Of a stretch of DNA of 5,816 nucleotides, positions 1-5,816 are shown in pieces. The number at the start of each line of letters is the position of its first letter. The stretch's first letter is position 1. The position numbers were made by a program, and so were the translations under genes. The notes under the pieces were generated by a model. It saw nothing but the letters and a program-made list of their open reading frames with translations. It did not search any database and was not told where the DNA came from. Source of the DNA: Muribaculaceae bacterium (lineage in GTDB: Bacteria; Bacteroidota; Bacteroidia; Bacteroidales; Muribaculaceae); NCBI GenBank assembly GCA_029051445.1, contig JAIDKP010000367.1:1-5816 (forward strand), given 5' to 3'.

Positions 1-2130
1 TGCGGCGTAATAGACCGGCTGCTTGATTCCCATATTCCGGAGTAGACGCTGCGAGAGCACACCCATGGAGACGAGCTGTTTGCCGGAGCGTGTCGAGATA
101 TTCATCAGGTTCTCGTAGACATCGTCGGCCTCTGCGACATTCAGGGCGATTTCGCGAGGGTTGAGGCCAAGGCGGGCGAACACGTTGGCAACTGTCGCCT
201 TCAGGTCGAAAAATGTCGACTGGCGGGCGCTGTATGTCCAGTTACCTTCATTCAGGTCGCCGGTGATCCAGATTGCGAGATGCGACTCCTCGCTGAACTG
301 TGCAAGTGGTCGTTCTGCTGTCGGTTCCTGGTTCTGATCGTAGAAATACGCGTTGCCGTTCTCATAAAATCTGAGATTGGCGCTCTTGCGGTTTATGTTG
401 TGTGCGATAGATTCGAGTCCGCCGAATACAAGCGACTGGCGCATCACGCTCAGGTCATTGCTGAGCGGGTTGAGAAGCCTGACACACTTGTCTGCCGGCC
501 AGCGGCTGAGGCCGTCATAGTAGCTGATCGACGATAGCGAGTTGTTGAGTATCTCGTTGAAGCCATTTGCGGTCAGCTGCTCGCTTATCGTGCGGAGCAG
601 ATCGTCGGCGGCATCGGTGGAAGTCTGGTAGGAGAGTGATGCGTGGAGCTGGTCTCCGGCTGCCACGTTGTTATAGCCGTAGATGCGGAGCACATCCTCT
701 ATCACGTCGCATGGGCGACGCACGTCCACACGGTAGGTAGGCACTTCGAGATTAACCTCGTCGTCGCTCGGGCGCCCCGTAGTGGCGATTTCGAGAGATG
801 CGAGTATCGAGTCAACGGTCTCTTGAGGTATTTCCTTGCCTACGAGTGCGTTCAATCCCGAGTAGCTGAGTGTCACAGGGTAGGGGGCTATAGATTCCGG
901 ATAGACATCCACCGGCTCGCCGCAGATCTCGCCTCCGGCAAGCTCTTTTACCAGCAGGGCTGCGAGCTTGATAGCATAGAGACAGATATTTGGATCGGTG
1001 CCGCGCTCGTAGCGGAAAGATGCATCGGTCGACAGGCCGTGGCGGCGTGCTGTCTTTCTGACCCATGTCGGATTGAAATATGCGCTCTCAAGGAAAATGT
1101 CGGTTGTTGATTCGGTCACACCGGAATTCAGTCCGCCGAAAACTCCCGCAATACACATCGGGCCGTCACCGCCGCATATCATCAGGTCGCGCTCCGAGAG
1201 TTTGCGCTCCACTCCGTCGAGTGTCACAAACGTTGTCCCTTCGGCTACAGTCTTCACTGTCACCTTGTCGGCGTTGATATGTGCGAGATCAAAGCAGTGC
1301 ATCGGTTGTCCGAGTCCGAGAAGGATATAGTTGGTGATATCCACGATATTGTTGATCGGACGTTGGCCGATGGCAGTCAGGCGTTCCTTCAGCCAGTCGG
1401 GGCTCTCGCATACCTTGACGCCTCTGATCGTCAGGCCGCAGTAGCGCGGACATGCCTCGGTGTTAAGTATCTCTACTCCGAGTGCACCGTCGTTGCGGTC
1501 ACTTTTGAATGACTCGACACCAGGCTTGTGGGCTGTGACGGGGTGACCGTTGGCGCAAAGCCACGCAGCCAGATCGCGGGCGACACCGTAGTGCGATGCC
1601 GCGTCAACGCGGTTGGGGGTAAGATCCACCTCAAGCACGTGGTCGCTTGTCAGACCGTAGTATTCCGCTGCAGGTGTGCCCGGCTTCACATCTTCGGTTA
1701 TCACGATAATGCCGTCGTGTGAGTTGCCGACACCTATCTCGTCCTCGGCACAGATCATGCCGAACGAGTCCTGGCCGCGCATACGGCCTTTTTTTATGGT
1801 AAATTCTTTACCGTCGGGAGTGTAGAGAACAGTTCCGATAGTTGCGACTACAACCGTCTGTCCGGCAGCCACATTTGGAGCGCCACACACAATCTGCACG
1901 GGATCGCCGGTGCCGAGGTCTACGGTTGTGATATGAAGATGGTCGCTGTCGGGATGGTCTATGCAGGTCAGTACTTTACCGATGACAAGGCCGCGGAGGC
2001 CGCCGCGTATCGACTCGACTTCCTCTACCGATCCGGTCTCGAGACCTATCGATGTGAGAGCTTCGGCCACGCGTTCGGCCGGAAGGTCGAAATCGACATA
2101 ATCCCGAAGCCATTTATAGGATATATTCAT
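1..2130 (-). CDS. pheT: Phenylalanine--tRNA ligase beta subunit, C-terminus cut off by the window edge
   Basis: This is the beta chain of the cytosolic alpha2beta2 phenylalanyl-tRNA synthetase, which charges tRNA-Phe and hydrolyses mischarged Tyr-tRNA-Phe. Reading the minus strand from the ATG at 2130, the frame stays open for 710 codons to base 1 with no stop. Visible in order: N-terminal MNISYKWLRDYVDFDLP; the OB-fold tRNA-binding domain (about 40-150) with HPDSDHLHI at 59-67 and CGAPNV at 82-87; the B3/B4 editing domain with NNIVDITNY at 260-268, GQPMHCFD at 274-281 and TDASFRYERGTDP at 368-380; the B5 domain (about 420-490) with PTYRVDVRRPCDVIEDVLR at 464-482; and the degenerate class II core with LLNPLSNDLSVMRQSL at 552-567. 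Family members are usually about 800 residues, so roughly the last 90-110, including the FDX-ACB anticodon-binding domain, lie outside. The start fits the family N-terminus, and GGAG lies 3 bases upstream. The gene has its own promoter and is divergent from the plus-strand group. pheS is not in the window. Confidence 0.97.
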   Translation of the reverse strand, partial: MNISYKWLRDYVDFDLPAERVAEALTSIGLETGSVEEVESIRGGLRGLVIGKVLTCIDHPDSDHLHITTVDLGTGDPVQIVCGAPNVAAGQTVVVATIGTVLYTPDGKEFTIKKGRMRGQDSFGMICAEDEIGVGNSHDGIIVITEDVKPGTPAAEYYGLTSDHVLEVDLTPNRVDAASHYGVARDLAAWLCANGHPVTAHKPGVESFKSDRNDGALGVEILNTEACPRYCGLTIRGVKVCESPDWLKERLTAIGQRPINNIVDITNYILLGLGQPMHCFDLAHINADKVTVKTVAEGTTFVTLDGVERKLSERDLMICGGDGPMCIAGVFGGLNSGVTESTTDIFLESAYFNPTWVRKTARRHGLSTDASFRYERGTDPNICLYAIKLAALLVKELAGGEICGEPVDVYPESIAPYPVTLSYSGLNALVGKEIPQETVDSILASLEIATTGRPSDDEVNLEVPTYRVDVRRPCDVIEDVLRIYGYNNVAAGDQLHASLSYQTSTDAADDLLRTISEQLTANGFNEILNNSLSSISYYDGLSRWPADKCVRLLNPLSNDLSVMRQSLVFGGLESIAHNINRKSANLRFYENGNAYFYDQNQEPTAERPLAQFSEESHLAIWITGDLNEGNWTYSARQSTFFDLKATVANVFARLGLNPREIALNVAEADDVYENLMNISTRSGKQLVSMGVLSQRLLRNMGIKQPVYYAA

Positions 2131-2171
2131 TTACTCCAGTGGATGATTGATATGCACTTTCGATTAATGCG

Positions 2172-2203
2172 CAAAAATACATATTTTATCTTTAAAATTC
2201 AAA
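2172..2203 (-). promoter_or_regulatory. Promoter of pheT, Bacteroidota -33/-7 type
   Basis: On the minus strand there is TTTG (plus-strand 2200-2203), a 20-base AT-rich spacer, then TATTTTTG (2172-2179). The second element is an exact match to the Bacteroidota -7 consensus TAnnTTTG, and the first matches the -33 TTTG element at suitable spacing. Transcription should begin a few bases beyond 2172, giving a leader of about 35 bases before the pheT ATG at 2130. No leader peptide or attenuator is evident in so short a leader. The start site is inferred. Confidence 0.7.
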
Positions 2204-2252
2204 CCGCTGTTTCAGACCTTAATCCATAGACCGAAAACACACAAAAAAGTGC

Positions 2253-2260
2253 TATCTTTG
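2253..2260 (+). promoter_or_regulatory. Putative -7 box for the nucleotidyltransferase-DUF5063-menA-rarA group
   Basis: TATCTTTG matches the Bacteroidota -7 consensus TAnnTTTG exactly and ends 29 bases before the ATG at 2290, implying a leader of about 20-25 bases. No TTTG lies at the expected -33 position (about 2229-2233), so only half of the promoter signature is present. The following genes lack gaps large enough for obvious promoters, so this is the likely promoter for the whole plus-strand group. Confidence 0.55.
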
Positions 2261-2289
2261 AGCAGACAAATCACAACACGTTTTCACTT

Positions 2290-3006
2290 ATGGACTACGT
2301 TATTCTTGCAGGTGGACTCGGCTCACGCTTCCAGAAAGAGGGACATATGGTGCCGAAGCCTCTCGTTCAGCTTCTTGGTCAGCCGATGATCGGCCGCCTC
2401 ATAAAGACTCTTTGCAAATTTGGTGCCGACCGCATTCAGGTTGCTGCCAATGCACGCATGCCACAGCTTATCGAGTATCTCGAAAATCTTATTGCCGAGG
2501 GCTATCCGGTGGTGGTAAATCCTGTCATAACCGATAATTCCTACGTAAGTCTGCGTGAGGGAGCCAAAGGTCTTGAAGGAAAGTTTATTGCCATGACTGT
2601 GGATGCGATCTTCACAAATGAGGAGTTCGGACGATATGTTGCCGGAGTTGAAAAAACCGATGACAACACTGTCCTGATGGGACTCACCCGCTTTGTCGAC
2701 GACGAGAGCCCGCTCTATGCCCGCATCAACCCCGAAGGCGAGATCATCGATTATCGTTACGGTGGAGAGCCTTTTGCCGAGGGGACAATTGTATCGGCCG
2801 GTCTGTATGGCCTTTCCGGTAAAGCGATGCAGAAAATCATCGACGAGGAGAAGAGTCCGGAATCACTCAGCGATTTTCAGCGTATTCTGGCCGCTGAAAC
2901 AGATATGACGGTTCTGCCGTTTGAGTTTGAAAAAGCCTTTGACGTGGACAACCTTCACGACCGCGCTGCCGCCGAAGAGTTCCTCCGCAACGCCAACGGC
3001 GAGTAA
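2290..3006 (+). CDS. NTP-transferase-family protein, probable sugar-phosphate nucleotidyltransferase (238 aa)
   Basis: The product should transfer a nucleotidyl group from an NTP to a phosphorylated metabolite, most likely a sugar phosphate, in the cytosol; the substrate cannot be read from the sequence. The GT-A-like nucleotidyltransferase fold is indicated by VILAGGLGSRF at 4-14, with the GxGSR phosphate loop, followed by PKPL at 22-25. Asp105 in AMTVDAIF (101-108) sits where the metal- and sugar-binding Asp lies in this superfamily. SAGLYGLS at 169-176 and FDVDNLHDRAAAEEFL at 217-232 resemble the C-terminal metal-site segment, with Asp218 and Asp220 as candidates. It is a stand-alone catalytic domain: there is no left-handed beta-helix acetyltransferase tail as in GlmU and no membrane segment. 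The start at 2290 begins directly with the core fold, and no Shine-Dalgarno sequence is seen. It is first in the plus-strand group, 10 bases before the DUF5063 gene. MobA-, IspD- or LicC-like activities are alternatives; the PKPL motif favours sugar or choline phosphate types over MobA. Confidence 0.85.
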   Translation: MDYVILAGGLGSRFQKEGHMVPKPLVQLLGQPMIGRLIKTLCKFGADRIQVAANARMPQLIEYLENLIAEGYPVVVNPVITDNSYVSLREGAKGLEGKFIAMTVDAIFTNEEFGRYVAGVEKTDDNTVLMGLTRFVDDESPLYARINPEGEIIDYRYGGEPFAEGTIVSAGLYGLSGKAMQKIIDEEKSPESLSDFQRILAAETDMTVLPFEFEKAFDVDNLHDRAAAEEFLRNANGE

Positions 3007-3016
3007 AGACTGATTC

Positions 3017-3559
3017 ATGAACAACAATGCTCTTGCTTTCACGGCTCTGAGCCGTGAGTATTGCGAGGCTCTTGCCTCGGCGGCCGATGCGGCTCCGGGG
3101 CAATTCGTCGCCTCGATGCTCAAGCTGTTGCCGAGAATATATATTGCGGCTTCCGACCTGCAGCCATCTTCGCAGACACTGGTTCCCGAAGATGAGGATG
3201 CATGGCTTAACCCCGCACTTGACGAACAGTCGTATGAGAGTGTGCGCGCTTCGATAGCAGCCCTTATGGGGGAAAACGATGTGTTTCTTGAAGTTTTCGA
3301 GGAAGACATGAAATACAGCGACACACCTGTTGCCGCAAGCATTTCTGAAAGTCTTGCCGACATTTATCAGCAGCTGTTCAATTTCATTTATACTGTGTCC
3401 GACACAACCGACGAAATAGCCGACAGCGCCATTCTGGCTGTGCGTGCGTCGTTCCGTGAGTTCTGGTCACAGACTTTGCTGAATGTCCTTAGGGCGGTCA
3501 ATCATCTTTGGTCGGCCGGTGAGTATACCGACTACACTGACGATGAATGCCTGGATTGA
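3017..3559 (+). CDS. DUF5063 domain-containing protein of unknown function (180 aa)
   Basis: I recognise this from memory as the DUF5063 family, found mainly in Bacteroidota; the function is unknown. The most family-like part is the centre: GENDVFLEVFEEDMKYSD at 90-107, then SISESLADIYQQLFNFIY at 114-131, followed by FREFWSQTLLNVLRAVNHLW at 147-166. The protein is acidic (C-terminus TDYTDDECLD), has no signal peptide or membrane segment, and looks mostly alpha-helical, so it is probably cytosolic. No catalytic motif or metal-binding cluster stands out. Its length of 180 residues is about that of the full-length relatives I recall. It starts 10 bases after the nucleotidyltransferase stop, and its last 17 bases overlap the start of menA, so the two are likely translated from one message and may be translationally coupled. 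The family call rests on remembered similarity, not a search. Confidence 0.85.
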   Translation: MNNNALAFTALSREYCEALASAADAAPGQFVASMLKLLPRIYIAASDLQPSSQTLVPEDEDAWLNPALDEQSYESVRASIAALMGENDVFLEVFEEDMKYSDTPVAASISESLADIYQQLFNFIYTVSDTTDEIADSAILAVRASFREFWSQTLLNVLRAVNHLWSAGEYTDYTDDECLD

Positions 3560-4400
3560 GGCAATGAGGCTGCGTACGCTCCCCGTTTCGACGGCCGGAG
3601 TAGTAGCTGCATGGGCGCTTGCTGCAGTTAGTCCTGTCTTCAGATGGGTGCCGGCGGTTGTCTGCCTGCTGTTTGCGGTTGGAGCGCAGATAGCCTCCAA
3701 TTTTGCCAACGAGTATTATGATTACCGTGACGGGCTTGACCGACGCGGTCGTTCCGGACCGCGCCGCGGTGTGACCGAAGGCGACATCGCTCCGCAGGCC
3801 ATGAAGCGTGCGACCTATGGGGTCCTCGCATTGACCTCTGCCCTCGGACTGTCGCTTGTGGCATGGGGCGGCCTGTGGCTTATTGCCGTCGGGATCGTGA
3901 TCGCAGTCGGTGCGCTTGCCTATAGCGCCGGTCCGTGGCCTCTGTCGCGCCATTGTCTCGGTGAGGTCATGGTGATTCTGTTTTTCGGGATTGTTCCTGT
4001 CAACTTCACATGCTGGCTTGTGTCAGGCACATGGTCGGAGGCGGCGCTGCTTGTCTCCTTGGCAATCGGCCTGATGGGTGCCAATGTCTTGATCATAAAC
4101 AACTACCGTGATGCCGACGACGACCGTGCTGTCGGAAAGCACACGCTTGCCACATTGCTTGGACGTAAGGTCGTCAGAGCGTTATATCTCGTTTTTGCTA
4201 TCGTGGCTTGTCTGCTTGCCGTAACAGCCTCTTCACGTTTTACATCGGCTGCGTCGGTCTATGTTGTTGGAGCCATGTCTATATGGTGGCGTATGAGATT
4301 GCCCCAGAATCCGTCGGCTGCATCTCTTGCCGCACTTAATCCGCTTCTTGGGCTCACTGCGTGTTCGATGCTTCTATTTGCAATTCTTTTATTCGCTTGA
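3543..4400 (+). CDS. menA: 1,4-dihydroxy-2-naphthoate polyprenyltransferase (285 aa)
   Basis: MenA is the membrane enzyme that joins a polyprenyl diphosphate to 1,4-dihydroxy-2-naphthoate, releasing CO2 and diphosphate, to give demethylmenaquinone; MenG/UbiE methylation follows. It belongs to the UbiA superfamily. The N-terminus MNAWIEAMRLRTLPVSTAGV is typical of MenA. The first Asp-rich motif is NEYYDYRDGLD at 56-66, followed by GPRRGVTEGDI at 72-82; the second is NNYRDADDDRAVGKHTLA at 186-203. YSAGPWPLS at 127-135 and LFFGIVPV at 146-153 are further family signatures. Several hydrophobic stretches (about 16-50, 92-126, 141-160, 167-186, 209-228, 236-248 and 265-285) agree with the usual eight or nine membrane helices. 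I chose the ATG at 3543; an upstream in-frame ATG at 3483 would add 20 residues unlike the family and deepen the overlap with DUF5063. The chosen start still overlaps that gene by 17 bases in another frame. No other men gene is in the window. Confidence 0.95.
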   Translation: MNAWIEAMRLRTLPVSTAGVVAAWALAAVSPVFRWVPAVVCLLFAVGAQIASNFANEYYDYRDGLDRRGRSGPRRGVTEGDIAPQAMKRATYGVLALTSALGLSLVAWGGLWLIAVGIVIAVGALAYSAGPWPLSRHCLGEVMVILFFGIVPVNFTCWLVSGTWSEAALLVSLAIGLMGANVLIINNYRDADDDRAVGKHTLATLLGRKVVRALYLVFAIVACLLAVTASSRFTSAASVYVVGAMSIWWRMRLPQNPSAASLAALNPLLGLTACSMLLFAILLFA

Positions 4401-4402
4401 AA

Positions 4403-5686
4403 ATGGGTTTAAATCTCCCTCCGTTGGCTGAGCGGATGCGTCCGCAGTCTCTCGATGATTATATTGGCCAGTCTCACCTTGTAGGCCCGGGTGGAGTAGT
4501 GCGCCGCATGATACAGAGCGGAAATGTGGCATCATTTATTCTTTGGGGGCCTCCCGGAGTAGGTAAGACAACTCTTGCCCGCATTATATCCAAAGCAACC
4601 GGAAATGCTTTTTTTACTCTTAGTGCTGTTACATCGGGAGTTAAGGAAGTGAGAGACGTGCTTGACCGATGCAGGGCTGAAGTGTCGAGTGTCTTCTCCA
4701 AAGGACGTCCCATTCTCTTTATCGATGAAATACACCGGTTCAATAAGGCTCAGCAGGACAGCCTGCTCGGAGCGGTTGAGAACGGAACGGTAACTTTGAT
4801 AGGAGCCACGACTGAAAATCCGTCATTCGAAGTCATCAGACCGCTTCTCTCTCGTGCGCAGGTCTATACACTGAAGCCGCTTGAGTCCGACGATCTTCGG
4901 CATCTTCTCGACCGCACGCTTGCGTCCGACGAGATCATGTCGCGTCGCGATGTGAGGGTTGAGTCGACAGATGCTCTGTTTCGTTTTGCAGGAGGCGATG
5001 CCCGTAAACTGCTGAATATACTTGATCTTCTGGAGCAATCTACTCCTCATGGTGAGCCGGTGATGATTTCCGACGAGAATGTCACATCGTCGTTGCAGGA
5101 GAATCCGTCGGCCTATGATAAGGGGGGAGAAATGCACTATGATATTATTTCGGCATTCATAAAAAGCATCCGGGGTAGTGATCCTGATGCGGCTGTCTAC
5201 TGGCTTGCCCGCATGATAGCCGGAGGCGAGGATCCGGAATTCATTGCACGCCGTCTGGCAATAGTGGCTGCAGAGGATATAGGGCTTGCCAATCCAAATG
5301 CGTTGCTCCTGGCAAACGCCACTTTCGACATCTTGCGTAAGATCGGTATGCCTGAGGGGCGGATACCATTGGCCGAGTGTACTGTTTACCTTGCCAATTC
5401 TCCCAAAAGCAATTCTGCATATCTATCTATAGATGCGGCTTTGGCGGCTGTCAGGGAAACCGGAGATCTGCCGGTGCCGCTGCATCTTCGCAACGCTCCC
5501 ACATCCCTGATGAAAGATATGGGATATGGGGCTGACTACAAATATGCCCATGATTATCCCGGAAACTTTGTAAGACAGCAGTTTTTACCCGACAGAATTA
5601 TCGGCACGCGTTTTTGGCGGGCATGTCGCAACCAGCAGGAAGACCGCCTTGAGGAGATGCGTAAATCGAGATGGGGAACCGATTGA
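4403..5686 (+). CDS. rarA: Replication-associated recombination protein A, AAA+ ATPase of the MgsA/WRNIP1 family (427 aa)
   Basis: RarA (MgsA) is a tetrameric AAA+ ATPase related to clamp-loader subunits and to eukaryotic WRNIP1; it acts at stalled replication forks with single-strand binding protein. Visible features: N-terminal PPLAERMRPQSLDDYIGQ; Walker A GPPGVGKTT at 49-57; Walker B ILFIDEIHRFN at 104-114, with acidic pair Asp108-Glu109; sensor 1 LIGATTENPSF at 133-143; arginine finger in PLLSR, Arg151; sensor 2 GGDARKLLN at 197-205; and the C-terminal tetramerisation region beginning YDKGGEMHYDIISAFIKS at 238-255, with EDPEFIARRL at 276-285 and AEDIGLANP at 290-298. The length is close to the family norm of about 420-450. 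The start at 4403 lies 2 bases after the menA stop and gives the usual short N-terminus; an in-frame ATG at 4361 inside menA would add 14 unconserved residues. No Shine-Dalgarno sequence precedes it; the upstream bases are A/T-rich, as is common in this phylum. Confidence 0.96.
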   Translation: MGLNLPPLAERMRPQSLDDYIGQSHLVGPGGVVRRMIQSGNVASFILWGPPGVGKTTLARIISKATGNAFFTLSAVTSGVKEVRDVLDRCRAEVSSVFSKGRPILFIDEIHRFNKAQQDSLLGAVENGTVTLIGATTENPSFEVIRPLLSRAQVYTLKPLESDDLRHLLDRTLASDEIMSRRDVRVESTDALFRFAGGDARKLLNILDLLEQSTPHGEPVMISDENVTSSLQENPSAYDKGGEMHYDIISAFIKSIRGSDPDAAVYWLARMIAGGEDPEFIARRLAIVAAEDIGLANPNALLLANATFDILRKIGMPEGRIPLAECTVYLANSPKSNSAYLSIDAALAAVRETGDLPVPLHLRNAPTSLMKDMGYGADYKYAHDYPGNFVRQQFLPDRIIGTRFWRACRNQQEDRLEEMRKSRWGTD

Positions 5687-5692
5687 TGCGGT

Positions 5693-5711
5693 GGACTGTC
5701 GTCCTGTTTTT
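5693..5711 (+). terminator. Weak candidate terminator after rarA
   Basis: GGAC (5693-5696), loop TGTC, and GTCC (5701-5704) form a perfect but only 4-bp stem, followed by TGTTTTT ending at 5711. It lies 7 bases after the rarA stop, where a terminator would be expected. The stem is too short for an intrinsic terminator to be called with assurance. Confidence 0.25.
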
Positions 5712-5720
5712 GGCAAAAAA

Positions 5721-5736
5721 ATGAGAAAAAACTCAT
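5721..5736. repeat. Small perfect inverted repeat in the gap after rarA
   Basis: ATGAG (5721-5725), six A bases and CTCAT (5732-5736) form a 5-bp stem. Read on the minus strand, the hairpin is followed by seven T bases (complement of 5714-5720), so it resembles a weak terminator for leftward transcription. On the plus strand there is no T-run after it. The stem is AT-rich and short, so it may be fortuitous. Confidence 0.3.
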
Positions 5737-5756
5737 AATTAATAAGGGATAATTGC

Positions 5757-5764
5757 TAATTTTG
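5757..5764 (+). promoter_or_regulatory. Putative -7 box for the gene starting at 5793
   Basis: TAATTTTG is an exact match to the Bacteroidota -7 consensus TAnnTTTG and ends 28 bases before the ATG at 5793, the same geometry as the box at 2253. No TTTG occurs at the expected -33 spacing (about 5732-5738), so the match is partial. It suggests that the downstream gene starts a new transcription unit instead of depending on the rarA message. Confidence 0.5.
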
Positions 5765-5792
5765 CGCTGTACTAAACAGACCAGTAAGCCCA

Positions 5793-5816
5793 ATGAAAAA
5801 GATTGACCATCTTCTT
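5793..5816 (+). CDS. Start of an unidentified protein, cut off by the right edge
   Basis: Only eight codons, MKKIDHLL, are visible before the window ends. The ATG lies 28 bases after a perfect TAnnTTTG box, and the basic start MKK is common for genuine genes, which is the whole case for it. Bacteroidales LptF/LptG-type permeases often begin in a similar way, but eight residues cannot support that identification and no function is assigned. Confidence 0.5.

Larger units (their letters stand above)
2131..2289. other. Divergent intergenic region between pheT and the nucleotidyltransferase gene
   Basis: This 159-base AT-rich gap separates two outward-facing genes and holds one -7 box for each direction (2172-2179 minus strand, 2253-2260 plus strand). 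Their upstream regions lie back to back, with roughly 25-50 bases between the putative -33 positions. I see no tRNA, riboswitch-like fold, long inverted repeat or credible small gene in it. Confidence 0.75.

Noticed and set aside
280..2229. Several plus-strand open frames of 64-155 codons (for example 280-537, 643-1110, 1279-1512 and 1933-2229)
   Set aside because: They lie opposite the continuous pheT reading frame, mostly in exact antisense register, have no recognisable domains and no TAnnTTTG boxes that I could find ahead of them. They are codon shadows of pheT.
2863..3363. Minus-strand 166-codon open frame spanning the nucleotidyltransferase/DUF5063 junction
   Set aside because: It runs antisense across two well-supported genes, has low-complexity Ser/Ala-rich content and matches no family I recognise.
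3483..3542. Upstream in-frame ATG extending menA by 20 residues
   Set aside because: The extra segment is unlike MenA N-termini and would push the overlap with DUF5063 to 77 bases. The ATG at 3543 gives the normal family start.
3498..3953. Minus-strand 151-codon open frame opposite menA
   Set aside because: Its composition (rich in Arg, His, Gln and Thr) is typical of an antisense frame of a hydrophobic protein gene, and menA accounts for the region fully.
4361..4402. Upstream in-frame ATG extending RarA by 14 residues
   Set aside because: The extension lies wholly inside the menA coding region and is not RarA-like, whereas the ATG at 4403 leads straight into the conserved PPLAERMRP start.
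5554..5793. Minus-strand 79-codon open frame across the rarA 3' end and the following gap
   Set aside because: It is mostly antisense to conserved RarA sequence and has no domain signature or convincing start signal.
1..5816. CRISPR arrays, tRNA or rRNA genes, insertion sequences, phage genes, toxin-antitoxin or retron-like systems
   Set aside because: No spaced direct repeats, cloverleaf-like segments, terminal inverted repeats or transposase, integrase or reverse transcriptase motifs were seen on either strand. Nearly all of the window is explained by housekeeping genes.

Overview
The window reads as ordinary chromosomal DNA of a Bacteroidota bacterium, most likely of the order Bacteroidales. 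The reasons are a DUF5063 gene (a family known mainly from this phylum), three perfect matches to the Bacteroidota sigma-ABfr -7 box TAnnTTTG placed just upstream of starts, starts with little or no Shine-Dalgarno sequence, and menA, which fits a menaquinone-based respiratory chain. The base composition looks balanced rather than AT-rich. That is compatible with the Muribaculaceae or a similar gut family, but the family is inference, not something the sequence proves.

Layout. Positions 1-2130 on the minus strand hold the first 710 codons of pheT, the beta subunit of phenylalanyl-tRNA synthetase; its C-terminal part lies beyond the left edge. Positions 2131-2289 are a divergent promoter region serving pheT to the left and a plus-strand gene group to the right. 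The rightward group is tightly packed: a small sugar-phosphate-type nucleotidyltransferase (2290-3006), a DUF5063 protein of unknown function (3017-3559), menA (3543-4400, overlapping DUF5063 by 17 bases) and rarA (4403-5686, 2 bases after menA). Gaps of 10, -17 and 2 bases suggest one transcription unit. After rarA comes a 106-base gap with weak hairpins and a further -7 box, then the first eight codons of another plus-strand gene cut off by the right edge.

The genes do not form one pathway. They cover translation (pheT), nucleotide-sugar or related metabolite activation (nucleotidyltransferase), quinone synthesis (menA), replication-fork maintenance (rarA) and one unknown (DUF5063). This is a housekeeping neighbourhood. 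I see no mobile element, CRISPR array, tRNA, rRNA, phage gene, defence system or toxin-antitoxin pair, and no convincing undescribed system. The points most worth a second look are the translational overlap of DUF5063 with menA and the unassigned substrate of the nucleotidyltransferase.
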